From positions 89,491,113-89,555,112 of the forward strand of contig NC_080672.1 of assembly GCF_030247195.1 (NCBI RefSeq): DNA of 64,000 bases, given 5' to 3'. This stretch comes from Topomyia yanbarensis. Taxonomy: Eukaryota; Arthropoda; Insecta; Diptera; Culicidae. Every line of letters starts with the position of its first letter. Position 1 is the stretch's first letter. The notes beneath the pieces are model-generated. The model did no database searches and was not told the DNA's origin. It saw only the letters and a program-made list of their open reading frames with translations. Below, one piece after another: positions 22,453 to 33,178 of this stretch. Made by a program: the position numbers and the translations under genes.

Positions 22453-23400
22453 CAAAATGCCAATAACCTTTCCTATAGCTTACCCTTTGACAGCAAGGTG
22501 ATATGGTAAATCATTTGAAAGCTATACAAAAACAACCAAAATATGATTCAACTATATAGTTTAATCATCAAACCCTATGTTTGAATAATATTTTGATTGT
22601 TTTGTATAGCTTTCAAATGGTGTACAATATCACCTTGATGTGAATGGGAAAGTTATAGCAAATATTATGGGCCTTTCGAAAAACCTATTGTTGTTGATGG
22701 AGAAACGCGAAAAACTTATGAAATGGTCGTAATAAAATAAAATAATTGTGTTGTTAAAACAAAAATTTAAAGCATCTCGAGAACTAATACATTTCAGAAA
22801 ATTTTAGAAATTTAGAATTATTCAAAAATAAAATTGTATTTTTGGCTGCAAATAGTGTGAATAATAAAAATATGTCAAAAGTTGTTAGGAAAACTTTTTT
22901 ATGGTAAGCTTCTTCATGATCAAAATGTACTGAAAAAGTTTCTTTGACGTTTTTAAAATGATAAAAAATAGATTGTTAACATTTTATGATGTGCAAATGC
23001 GTATATGTTTCAAAAGGGCATAATTATATCAATCAATTGTTTTTATTGGAGATAAATTCCAAATATCTCGAAAACTATCGCAATTTTGGAAGATTATTGT
23101 TAAATGCATTTTGATTTAAAATGGAGAATTACATTCTGCAATAATTTTTTTTACTTTGTATATTAATTATTGTCAGTTATTGTTTGAAACACTTTTTAAC
23201 CGATGAGTTCTCCATGATGCAATCACATTCCTTTCTATTTAGGTTTTCTTGGACAAAATAAAAAAAAATAAAAAGATGGTTTTTTTCGTATTTTAATTTT
23301 TAACGAAAAAACGCCTACGCCCTTTTGAAAAATTGCTATATTAAAATATTGCAATATTGTTTCGGTTGAATCGACGATGGTCATATTGTGTGGTCGCTAG

Positions 23401-23672
23401 TTTCTCGTTATCAGTAACTATTGTTAAAATTGTAGGTTAGCTCTGAAGATGAAGATGAAGACCTTCAAAATGTAGAAATTAGCGGCAATAAAGATGCAGT
23501 CATACCTCGATACTCGAATTTTCTTATCGTTGCGTTTCATCGATGTAATTCAATAGTCAGCAAATTAGTATAAAATGACCATTTTTGAACCATTTTCAAT
23601 AACGAGTACTTCAGGGTAGAATTTTAAACTTAAACATGAATAAAATTAAACTTAAACATGAATAGTGTTTTC
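23401..23672. other. Unassigned AT-rich gap
   Basis: A local duplication of the block AAACTTAAACATGAATA occurs near 23625-23664. Nothing else recognised. Confidence 0.4.
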
Positions 23673-23810
23673 GTTTTTGAAGCTATCGTCAATCCGGTGC
23701 TAGCTTACTCCTGTCACTAAGCTAGTGTCGGATTCTGATAAAACGAAGTCGAGACGCGAATTCCATAACTAATTTTGTTAAAGGTTTTTCTGCGTTAATT
23801 GCGCAAATAT
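23673..23810 (+). mobile_element. MITE family M1, right end only
   Basis: Carries the family signature CACTAAGCTAGTGTCGGATTC after an AATCCGGTGCTAGCTTA block, then GAGACGCGAATTCCATAA. It matches the right end of the complete copy at 50885-51195. The left half is missing. Non-coding. Confidence 0.65.
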
Positions 23811-25990
23811 CATTATATTTTTCGAATTTAGGATGAGGCTAGTCTTTTGCACACAAACGGAACTGTTTCTTGCGACTTTTCTACAGACTAGCACCCCTTC
23901 CCCTATTCACAACGAACGATCATTAGATATATCACTCATAGCATTCATCTCGAGTCAAGAAACCTAATTGTCAGGCGCAACTCTCAACTCGGAAACGGTT
24001 CTGAAACTAGAAGTGAGAAGTTCTTCCGTATAACTTCTTCTAAGTCCAAAAATTACCACCGTAATTCTATTCAACCAAACACACACACCCACAAACATAC
24101 ACCCACTTGTGCCGTCTCGAGTACATGAAACGCAAAGTTTCCCGCTTTCACTTTACAACCACACGTGCCCTGGGGGAAAAACTTTCTGCTGCTCTAATGT
24201 CCCACAATTACTTAGGTCATTCACGAGGCTTTTTCCTCACAGACACGGCCCAAGGTCCTGTTTGGTTTTTGCTACCATAGGGAAACTTTTAGCCGGTTCT
24301 CGACAAACTCACACCTCAAGCTCCGGCGCGGGCGGGCGACGTCTGACATGAACTGAACGAACAGGATCTTACTCTAGCGTCCATCATTGATTGGAAAGTT
24401 TGCTGGCAAAACAAAGGAAACAAATTGGTATTGTTAAGTGCTCGTCTATATAGTCTTCCTTCACCTTTGGTTCAAGAGTTTTCATTCCCGAGACGAACGT
24501 TCTATGACTGGTTCTGTATTGTAAATAAATACGGTGGCTGCTGTTTACTTCCATTAATGTGGGGGGTCGAAGGGGCAGAGTAAATTCCAAACAATCGTCA
24601 TCGATGATGAGAAAGGATGTCATCGTATCAATAATGCAATAAAAACCATTGGTTGATTGGAACCGACCGTTAATGGAAAGCTGCTGCTGCTTTTGCTGCT
24701 GTTGCCGTTACTGTTGGAGTCACGAGTCGTTCACAGATCACGCAACGAACGACGACTGAAATGGGTTTCTTTTCCTGCACTTCGACAACCGCTGCCTGCT
24801 GATATTATATCGTTCGGTAAACTCCGCAAGTGCCGTTTACATTTATGCAAGCGGAGCACAGAACGATGATTGATTCTATGACTCGATATGACAGGCTCGC
24901 GAGCTTTGATTGATCGATTTCTTTTCCTCATTCTTCTCCGGCTGGATTTGCTGTCTAGTTTTGCGCAATTGACGATGGTGATTGAGTGCAATTGAAGACT
25001 CGAAGCTAATTGGTTGGTCCCGAGTATGGGCTACGACAAACAGTCTTGCGGAATCGATCGAGTAAACTTGAGCCATCAGACAATTAAAACTGAAGCGGAC
25101 CGATGCAATCAGTGCAACAACTTAATAATGGATTCCAACGAATGTGACTGATCCCGGCTTGATGGACGTGGGGCGACGTTTGATTGGAAATTTATGCCAA
25201 CTTCTCAGAACTGGTCATTTATTTGTTTAGACGCTGACATAGCCGAATCCAGTAAATAGTTGCTTTTCATAATTTAATTGCATTTTTATGCTTAATTTTC
25301 TCGAATCCCTTCCCATCGCTTCGTTCACTTAAAACGAGCTCGAATGGAAAGCAACAGTTCCAGGAATGCTCATAAGAGAATCACACAGCCAAAACGGCAG
25401 GGAAAAAAACAGTGGCATGTCAAATTTGACTCTATAATAATTCAATTTTCCATAACAATAAATTTTATATTCATTTTACATTTATGCAATATCGCCCTAC
25501 CGAGAGTCATTATTTTCATTAAAAAGCATTTTTATTGCTTCCTCCCGCGCGCGCTGCAGCTACTGTCTGCGTTGTCTAGAGTAGCACAGTGCCATGGCCA
25601 AGCTAGAGGCTACCGTGCTAGCAGGACTGACCCAGTTCGCGGTACTGATGTATCACACACCGACCGGTCGTTGTCTTCATTCGGTGGAATATTTTTTTTG
25701 TCCCACTAAGTTGTTGTGCAGAGCAGCACAGCGATTAAATTGAAGTAGAATAACAAAAATACAATCAAGTTGCATAATTGGTGTGGGTGTGTGTTTTTAA
25801 CATCGATTTTTTTGTAAGAACAAAACCAACAAACAGGTAATTGAAAATTTTATTGTTTCGGATGAGGGAAATGGGATCATTTATTGAACGGTCGAAAATA
25901 AATGTCACAAGGACAGAAAATATTTCGTAAAGCACGCTTTATATATATTAAAGTGTAAAAAACGAATATCAACTTCAAGCATCAAAATCG
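23811..25990. other. Intergenic or intronic stretch, no gene seen
   Basis: Contains a CA-rich tract (24063-24107), a CTG-rich run (24677-24705) and a GT tract near 25782. Frames up to 121 codons (25344-25709) have no motif that I recognise and are compositionally ordinary. Confidence 0.45.
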
Positions 25991-25997
25991 GATTGGA

Positions 25998-26898
25998 GTG
26001 GAGAACACGCGAGTTTTCGTGACTCCAAAGAGGACAAGAACCTCGCCAGGATCGAGAACCGATACGCAGACTGTCGAGGACGCTGTTGTTGCCGAACGAA
26101 AAGATGTCCCAACAAACAAACAGCAAAAACAGAAGGAAGAGCAAAAAGGAGAGCAGAAGAGAAAAGAAAACCTCCGGCTCGTCAGAAGGCGCCAAAGGTA
26201 GAAGCCGTGCTCTTCAAAGCCAATGACGCGACGACTTATGCAGCTCTGTTCAAGAAGCTTAGAGAGGACCCAGCTGAATGATTTAGGGGAAAATGTTGTA
26301 AGAATTAGGCGTACCCAGAAAGGCGAGATGCTCTTCGAGTTGAAGAAGGATCCCACAACTAGCAGTTCGTCCTTGCAAGAGACTATTACCAAATTAATGG
26401 GTGAAAAGGCAGAAGTTAAGGGCTAAAAACCGGAGATAGTGATTGTGTGCAAGGACCTTGATGAAACCACGACGGAAGACGAGCTGAGAAGTGCACCTGG
26501 GCGAAGTGCACATCACTATGCGGTTAAGGAAGGGATACGGAGGAAGTCAAACAGCGATTATTGGGTTACCGGTAACCGCTGCCGACTAGGAACTTGAAAT
26601 AGGCAAAGTTACAGTTGAATGGTCGAAGTGCCCATTCAGAGCTGCCCCTCGAGTGAATAAACCAGCGGAGAAATACTTCAAGTATTGAGGATTTGAACAT
26701 TTGGCAGGGGCTTGCAAAGGCCCGGAAAGATCCAGGATGTGCCGGAAATGCAGGGAGAAGGGCAGCCTGTTGAGAGACTGTTTGCAAAGGCCGAAGTGCT
26801 TGCTTTACATCCCAGAGGACGGAGACAACAATCAGACGGGTGGCTTCAAATACCCTGTCTACAAGAGGCCGACTGCTGGCCAGCCAGAGTGGAGGTAG
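25998..26898 (+). pseudogene. R1-clade LINE ORF1 (gag-like) relic
   Basis: Reading through at least two frameshifts gives a basic linker (MENTRVFVTPKRTR...), APKVEAVLFKANDATTYAAL, the clade hallmark NVVRIRRTQKGEMLFELKKD (about 26295-26353), VIVCKDLDETTTEDELR, GYGGSQTAIIGLP, and then the zinc-knuckle region. The knuckles are decayed: the first lacks its leading cysteines (YFKY, stop, GFEHLAGAC) and the second reads CRKCREKGSLLRDC, with Ser where His is expected. The region ends with TAGQPEWR and a stop at 26898, a usual R1-like ORF1 end. The protein would bind element RNA. Start choice is uncertain. The long minus-strand frames at 25905-26392 are shadows of it. Confidence 0.85.
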
Positions 26899-27396
26899 CC
26901 CAATTTGAATCACTGTGACAGCGCACAGCAACTGTTATGGCAGTCTACGTCGGGAACTATGTGTAACGTCGCTCTGATTGTATAGCCGCTTGCTAACGAT
27001 AACTGGGAGGCGGATAGAATGGAAACGGCTGTGATATAAGTTATGGGCAGATTCCCCATTCATGAAGTGGTAGAACGCTCATACGAAGGTTTCATGATCG
27101 CCAAAATCAATGGCGTCTTCGGGTGCAGCTGTTACGCGCCTTCAAGGTGGACAGTGGAGTAGTTCAGTTTAATGCTGGACCAACTAACCGAGGAGTTGAT
27201 CGGCCGGAAGTCGGTAGTACTTGGTGGTTGGATCAATGTATGGGCTGTGAAGAGACACAATAGAGTAACCAACACAAGAGGGTGTATCTTGCGTACGATT
27301 TTGCAATGAAGACTTTGTTGGCACATTTCGGAGAGATGGGAGGGAGTCTATCTTCGCGTCACATTTTGCAGTCCTTCACTGAACATTATGCTCTCG
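26899..27396 (+). pseudogene. R1-clade LINE ORF2 N-terminus (AP-like endonuclease) relic
   Basis: Directly after ORF1 the translation gives NLNHCDSAQQLLWQST, NWEADRMETAVI, VMGRFPIHEVVERSYEGF, CSCYAPSRWTVE, LDQLTEELIGRKSVVLGG and VTFCSP, interrupted by several stops. This is the start of the endonuclease domain of R1-type elements, which nicks target DNA. The block that should contain the catalytic GDFNAW reads GGWINVW, so the key Asp and Asn are gone. No RT domain follows; the sequence stops where the DNA transposon relic begins near 27397. Confidence 0.85.
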
Positions 27397-28355
27397 CGGG
27401 TGTTCAATAAAAAATGAGAATGATTTCAATACCTTTCTGTAATTAACTCCCAGCGGTCGCGCTAGTGCACTGAGTGCACGCTGCTCTGAAAATCTAGCGA
27501 AATCGTCTTAGATCAGCTGCGGCTGCTTCGTTCAGTGAGCCATTTGCGCGATTTCTGGAGGATTGAAGTAAAGAGCGTAATGTTTTTCTCTCCAAGAGAA
27601 TTGCTCTCTGGACTCCCTAGAAATGGGTTGCTTGTTTCTTTACATTCGCGTGCTGTCAGTTCAATCGAAGATGGCGTTCAAAGGCCGGTAATGGCCGTCC
27701 GGCGAAGATAATGACGAAGAAGAAGAAGGAAGCGTTGAAAAAGCTGTTCGACAACAATGACGAAATGAGTTTTCGTGACGCCAGTCGAAAATATCACTGC
27801 TCCCATGCCTTGATTCACCGCGCGAGCACACGGACGAGCAGGTAGCGATCGTGAAATCGAAGTGCCGGTGGATGACAAAAAACTACAGCGGGACGTCGTT
27901 CGTGCTGGATGACGAAAGTTACTTTTCGCTCTCGAAAACCCACATTCCAGGAAATGACAACTACTATTCCAGCTTTGGCCACACCCCCGAAGTAAAATAT
28001 AAGTTTAAGCGGGTGTACCCCATTAGGCATGAATACGTTAGGCATACGGAGGTTTGGCATACGTACGTTAGGTATAATGGACGTTAGGTATAATATACAT
28101 TAGGCATAATGGACGTTAGGCATAATGGACGATTGGCATAGAGGACGTTAGGCATAAATTATGATAATGAAGTATAATTGTAAAGAAATCACTTTTGGAG
28201 TAGACGGCTTCGGGTCCTAATACCACAAATATTTGAAATTCTTGATGTTGTAGAATTACTCTGGAAGCTGATCAAATTCGATCAATATTTGATTCTATTG
28301 TATACACACTTGTTTAAAATCATTTTCATTCGTATTAGTGTATAAATTAGGCACA

Positions 28356-28860
28356 TTAACCATTTCATACCCATGTTGTTTATAGACAACAACGTTCTTA
28401 AACAGCTATAACTTTTGATTTAGACAGAATTTACTTACAAAAATAATTAAGACTAGTAACTGGGACTATTACCTTTCATTTCAGCGCTAAAAGTCCCTAG
28501 AACTGATGTTATTTCTATTAGCCTGATAGAACTCCGCTCGAGCCGTGCTACCAGAGATATTTTCGGTTAACGTTGATAAATGCAATTTTTATATATCTTC
28601 GTTATTTCTCATTGTTACTGAAAACTGCTAAAACGCATCTATTTGGACCGTCTTCGACTATCTTTTCGTAGCATATTTCGTTTCGGTAACTCATCACAGT
28701 GCACAGCAAAACTCTCTCTATTGAAAATTTTCTAACAGAATAGTATTGAGCATCGGAAGGTAAATATTGAGCAGCCTCCAGTACGGGTTTTCAAAATGGG
28801 GTTTACTTTTTTTCTTAAAACCCATGAACGCTAGAAACAATTTGGGAATGAAAGGGTTAA
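28356..28860. mobile_element. TTAA-flanked piggyBac-like MITE nested in the Mutator-like element
   Basis: The left end reads TTAACCATTTCATACCCATG and the right end TTTGGGAATGAAAGGGTTAA. The TTAA duplications are at 28356-28359 and 28857-28860, with about 13-bp inverted repeats rich in CCC/GGG. TTAA duplication is the mark of piggyBac transposition. No transposase frame is present in 505 bp, so it would be mobilised in trans. The copy at 33179-33707 has related but not identical ends. Confidence 0.7.
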
Positions 28861-29280
28861 CTTAGATTAGATCCTACATGCATGGTGTAATTGTCCAAGA
28901 AGAAATTATATAACTTTGAAGAACAACTCACGAAAGAAAGAATGATGCATTTTATTATTCATTCAACGAACATACGAATATTGCTGCTTCTATATTGATT
29001 ATCTTCATTATATCCATCAATAATAGAACTACGGGAACTGTCTACTATGAGGGAGAGTTTTTTTCCATTGGTGCCACAGCTTAATGTTTGTTTATTATTT
29101 TGCTTTTTTAAATATTTGGATACAACTGCATTGGTAATACATCTAAAAAGCTTGAAATGTGCTTGTGACAAATCGGTTGACTTAAATGAATGAATACTTT
29201 CTTCATTGCATCCACGGAAAAAATAGAGAAAAACTCTACACTTGCAAGGAATATCTCGCTTGCTATTTTTCATTTTGGAG

Positions 29281-29350
29281 TCTCTTTTTTCTAACCCGAA
29301 AAAACAAGCGTAAGGTTGAAATCTCTATAATTGCGAAAGATTATTTTTTA
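29281..29350 (+). mobile_element. SINE 3' fragment
   Basis: Shares TTTCTAACCCGAA, AAGGTTGAAATCTCTATAATT and the A-rich tail with the SINE at 22276-22440. The tRNA-like head is absent, so it is 5'-truncated. It lies inside the Mutator-like element. Confidence 0.6.
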
Positions 29351-30037
29351 CTTTTTTGAATTATACCTAACGTACATTATGTCAATCGTCCATTATGCCT
29401 AACGTCCATTATTCTTAATGTACTTATGCCTAACATATGTATGCCTAACGTAGCTATTCCTAATGTATTTATGCCAAACGTCGCGCACGCAGTTTAAGCA
29501 TAAATTTGAAAAAAAAAAGTTATGCTGTACACCGCCATATCGGACAGAGGAATTTCAAAGCCGTGCTTCAGGCCGAGCGGTTTGGCCATCAATCAACAAG
29601 TATACCAGGAGGAGTGTCTTGAGTAAATTCTTCTGCCGTTCTTAAGGAAGCATCATGCGGATGGGAAGTACAGCTTCTGGCGGGACAAGGCGTCTTGTCA
29701 TTACGCCAAGAAGAGGGTGGAGTGTCTTGAGCAGAAAAAGATACTGTAGGTGCCTAAAGAAAGGAACCCGACCAACGTGCCGTCCCATTGAGGATACGAA
29801 TCAGTTGACCACCAGGATACGGAATTGTATTCGGAAGATGGACCTCAGTTCCGTCCAGCGCTCTTGTGAGAGTATAGCGACAATGTTGCGTCGTAGAAGA
29901 CGCTCGACAAGCTAAGAAAATCATACATCCAGATACAACGACAACCAAAAAACTAATGGATCAAAAACGAAAAGAATTACGTATAATCACAGGTTTATTT
30001 ACGGAACATTGTCCTGCTAAGTACCATATAAAAATCA

Positions 30038-31115
30038 ATAGGGGTCATTCCACGCGAAGTGATCAAAAAAAGATGCAATCTTGAAATCGACCTTCACGGA
30101 TTTGAACCAAATTTGGAGGAATTGTTCATCTAAGGCAAATATATAAAAACCCAAGTTTTTGTGTCAATTGAACCACCCCTCGGGTCATGACAAACAAACT
30201 GCCAAAACCCTTGATTTTCTTTTGATCATATCTTTGGTTCTATTGACTCTATAATCAAACCGCTAGATGGTTTTTGAAGAAAATTATTCAAGGAGTCTAG
30301 AAAAAATATTAATTTCTGGCGGCAGTGCTGCCAACTATACATTTTTTCCAGTTAAATATTAAAAAATAATTTTTCTCTCAATACGTATATTTTTATTTTG
30401 AAAATTCTAATGTTATCGTATTCCTCAGACATTTTTACATAAGAAACACTTATAATCTCAATATAATTCGAGCGCATCCTGAGATAAACCGTTTTGAAAG
30501 GAAAAACTCGCATTTTCTCATATAAAAATCCATTTTTATTGGCCAAAATTGAGAAAATTTTCAAACGGTCATAAAAATCTACCCTGATCTGTTAGAAGCA
30601 AACCAAAAACGTAGTTTTTCATCATTTCTCGTCTATTTCACGAAAAATCGTGTTTGAACTCAGAATACTCAAGTTGGGTTTTTAGTGTTGCGTGCTTGTG
30701 ATTTTATATGGGAAACTGTGATTTTTCCCCTTCAAAGGTGTGTATCTCAGGATCCGCTAAAATTATATTGAGATTATATGTGTTTCTTATGTAAAAAATA
30801 TTTTTATTAATGAAATATTTTTTTTATATTTTTATTAATATTTTTTCTAGACTCCTTGAATATTTTTCTTCAAAAGCCATCTTGCGGTTTGATTCTAGAG
30901 TAAATAGAACCAGAGATATGATCAAAAGAAAATCAAGAGTTTTGGCAATTTATCAAAACGGTGGGTGCTCCCATGACCCGGGGGGGGGGTTCAATTGACA
31001 CAAAAATTTGGGTTTTTATATATTGGCCCTAGATGAACAATTCCTCCAGATTTGGTTCAAATTCGTGAAGGTCGATTACACGTGCCTTGATCACTTCGCG
31101 TGGAATGACCCATAG
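30038..31115. mobile_element. Foldback MITE with GGGTCATTCCACGCG ends
   Basis: The left end GGGTCATTCCACGCGAAGTG (30042 on) and right end CACTTCGCGTGGAATGACCC (to 31111) are perfect inverses. Similarity continues inward for about 500 bp: TTTGGTTCTATTGACTCTATAATC pairs with GATTCTAGAGTAAATAGAACCAG, and AAGGAGTCTAGAAAAAATATT with AATATTTTTTCTAGACTCCTT. ATAG flanks both ends (30038-30041, 31112-31115), a possible short target duplication. A G10 run is at 30980-30989. The small frames inside (30352-30564, 30810-30998) are palindrome by-products. No transposase. Confidence 0.85.
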
Positions 31116-31480
31116 TCAAGATGACAATTATCGATTCTGTAACTACGAGCCCGAGAGCGGGGAACATATTCTCTGCCATTGTGCAGTATTATTTCTTCGA
31201 GCGATACTTCGGAAGGCATCTTATGACGACTCCCGAGGTATGGCATACCTGTCCCAAATGGATCCTTAGGTACATTAATAAGGTTCTACCCGGTTGGGAC
31301 GTCACGTGTGGACAAACAAACAACTCGCTTCCAACTACATTGGATTCGGGCAGTTTGTAACGTGTAGAGCAAACAGGAGCAGCCACAAAAGATAACCTGA
31401 ATAGTAGTCGCAGTGGCAAAGTTTCCCCTAACAAAAAAGCTGCATCGTACGGTTGACCAGGGTCCCTTCTTCAATCTTCA
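31116..31480 (+). pseudogene. C-terminal tail of a LINE ORF2, with its 3' UTR
   Basis: The first frame reads NYRFCNYEPESGEHILCHC, a Cys/His zinc-binding motif typical of the ORF2 C-terminus of I/Loa-like elements. After a one-base shift near 31190 it continues RHLMTTPEVWHTCPKWILRY and INKVLPGW, ending at a stop at 31360. The following 120 bp (to about 31480) look like an untranslated tail. The fragment starts immediately at the edge of the foldback MITE, so the MITE probably inserted into a longer LINE copy whose upstream part is no longer here. Not functional. Confidence 0.75.
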
Positions 31481-31549
31481 TTGACGTTTTTTTAAAGAAT
31501 AAACATTATGTTTTAATTAAAAAATGAATTCTTATCTTAGCTTAGTTTA

Positions 31550-32870
31550 GTTGACCGCCCGTGAGTTTTCCGCGATTAATCAAAGCCTGTTGAAATTGCA
31601 TATTGAACCAATTGTATGATACTTGCGAGTAGTAAATCATGCTCAACGTGTAACCTAAAGAGATTAGTATTATCAATAACGTAGATGGCCGCGCCCATGC
31701 AGGTCAATTTTGGGATGCGAAGGAATGTTAGTTCAACGCTTGTGACTATTACGACCGAGAAATTCTCTGCATCATCCAGAAATGTCGCAGGATAGGATTG
31801 GTGTTAGTAGGTAGGGAAATAAATCAGGATCTATCTTGGTAGATATTGTGATTTAGCTAAGTACTCACGCGCTTGGGTAGAAATATGAATGCCGAATAGG
31901 TATTTTAAGAATTATTATTCCACGGGGCGTTACATAACCGGATAAAGACGTGGAATATAATAGAGGTATCTACTCATCTATAGACAATGTGATCTTAGCA
32001 ATATGTACGAAAGTCCCTTCGAAATGTTAATGACAAGTTGGCATCTTCACTCTCCCTATCAGACACGTTTCCATAATTGGGTTAAATGCCAAATTGCAAA
32101 CGACTTGCGTAATAAAAATAATAAACACAAAGACAAGGGCTTTTTATCCATCGGCTGTCCAGAAGAAGAATGGATGGGAGAAGAGCAATACTGGCAAAGA
32201 CCGACTACGATATGAACGGTTCAAACTCGAAAGAGTGATGCAGCGTACTGCACTGGATGATTTTGAAGAAAGGACCAGGAGTGCGATTTTACGAAGTTTT
32301 AGCTTCCGATGGCCCTACATTTTCTGACAGAGTGGAGTTCCGGAGCGTTCAAATGTTTACCACTGTTTAGGAAAGCAAAAGTAGTACAAAGCTAGTGTTA
32401 GACCTTCATGAGATCTTAAGAAGACTTTTGGAGGTATTCGTCAATGAAGATTTGTCGGTAGACGGTTCCAGATTAAAAAACTGGCTTATTTTGACATATC
32501 TACAGATCGCTAGCCACACAAAAAACTTTTTGTGTAATTCGACAGCTTCATCTTAGATCAATTCAAAAAATTTCCTGCGTGAAATTTTGTTTTTTTTAAA
32601 TGCGGTTTTTAAACCATAGCTTTGAAATTCATATCTTGGCGTGAAAGAGCCAATATATTAATAAATGTGTTCCTTAGTGTAGATTTAGACTTCATCCTTT
32701 ACGGCTATTGTACAACCACCAGAAGAAACCTAGAACGTTGGCACATAATCGGGAATAGCGAATCAGAAAAAGTGACTATATGTCAGTGACTTACTCAATA
32801 TAGAATGGATAAAGGCTATGATGTAAAAACTTAAGGTCCGTCCAGGTTATGTCTTCGGTATGGAGCGATA
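31550..32870 (-). repeat. Dispersed repeat, copy B (uninterrupted)
   Basis: Reverse complement of 15560-16366 joined to 18590-19100, without the 2.2 kb insertion found there. Shared blocks include GATTGGTGTTAGTAGGTAGG (31797), CAATATGTACGAAAGTC near 31999 and CTCTCCCTATCAGACACG near 32051. The plus-strand frame at 32094-32327 corresponds to the minus-strand frame 16069-16308 in copy A; about 39 of 48 residues are identical, consistent with repeat similarity without any sign of protein constraint. Confidence 0.75.
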
Positions 32871-33178
32871 CCTTGACCTAAGAACTCCTCGCAAGTTGTT
32901 AGTCGCCTCTTGCCACATGGGAGCAAGTTTCCAGTGGTTCTATTCTTGGCTGAAATTTGCCTGCCAGACACCACACGGCTTTTTAGTAAAAAATACTGAA
33001 TTCGTTGATTTTTTTTTTGTTTTTATCTGCATGACTGAAAAAAATCTTTTTTTTTAAACACCCGTTATAAAAATCGGAGGCCATAGCAATCGTTAAAAAA
33101 GTTCACAATCGTATAACTCGGTACGAATTAACTTTCAGAATAAGAACCGGATAAAGAAAATAACTCCTTCCGTTCAAG

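Larger units (their letters stand above)
21466..23400. mobile_element. Large palindromic (foldback-like) element, copy 1
   Basis: The left half is the reverse complement of the right half about a centre near 22560. Matching pairs include GTAGACGTTTCTACGTGC and, across the centre, AGCTATACAAAAACAACCAAAATATG against ATATTTTGATTGTTTTGTATAGCT (about 22530 and 22590), and CGACCTTATCATAAGTTATTCGC against GCGAAAAACTTATGAAATGGTCG. The same sequence is at 52985-55140. The outer ends pair GGCCATCTTAGATTCCGATG with CGAATCGACGATGGTC. There is no transposase. It carries two later insertions (21586-21790 and 22276-22440). I do not recognise a named family. Confidence 0.8.
28002..29499. mobile_element. Non-autonomous Mutator-like element with 9-bp target duplication
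   Basis: AGTTTAAGC lies exactly at 28002-28010 and 29491-29499. The 1,480 bp between them begins GGGTGTACCCCATTAGGCAT and ends, in reverse complement, GCGTGCGCGACGTTTGGCAT, giving imperfect terminal inverted repeats. Each end has an array of a 16-mer like TTAGGCATAATGGACG (28020-28160 and 29345-29480). The long ends, 9-bp duplication and G-rich termini suggest a Mutator/foldback type; this is inference. It contains a TTAA MITE (28356-28860) and a SINE tail (29281-29350). The 104-codon minus frame at 28959-29273 has no known motif. A second, one-ended copy is at 56790-57011. Confidence 0.85.
27660..29915 (+). pseudogene. DD37E mariner-family transposase relic, split by an insertion
   Basis: The N-terminal part encodes GNGRPAKIMTKKKKEALKKL and FRDASRKYHCSHALIH, a helix-turn-helix domain with a GRP hook. 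After a small deletion come VKSKCRWMTKNYSGTSF and FVLDDESYFSLSKTHIPG, holding the first catalytic Asp (near 27902). The insertion 28011-29490 falls after EVKYKFK; removing it with one 9-bp duplication keeps the frame. The C-terminal part has DGKYSFWRDKASCHYAKK (second Asp near 29682), PKERNPTNV and RPIED with the third acidic residue Glu. Counting through one stop and one frameshift leaves about 37 residues between second Asp and Glu, hence DD37E. The end reads RKMDLSSVQRSCESIA. It is non-functional: multiple stops, frameshifts, a deletion and the insertion. Confidence 0.88.
27397..29990 (+). mobile_element. ITmD37E-type Tc1/mariner element, interrupted and decayed
   Basis: The left end is probably at GGTGTTCAATAAAAAATGAG (near 27398), abutting the R1 relic. 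It encloses a transposase relic in two parts (27660-28010 and 29500-29915) separated by a 1,480 bp insertion at an exact 9-bp duplication. I could not find a matching inverted end on the right before the foldback element at 30042, so the right terminus is lost or unrecognised. ITmD37E elements are described from mosquitoes, which supports the host assignment. Confidence 0.75.

Noticed and set aside
25905..26392. Minus-strand ORFs of 96 and 136 codons with a Leu/Phe-rich hydrophobic run
   Set aside because: They lie exactly opposite the R1-like ORF1; the hydrophobic run is the antisense of its Lys/Gln-rich linker.
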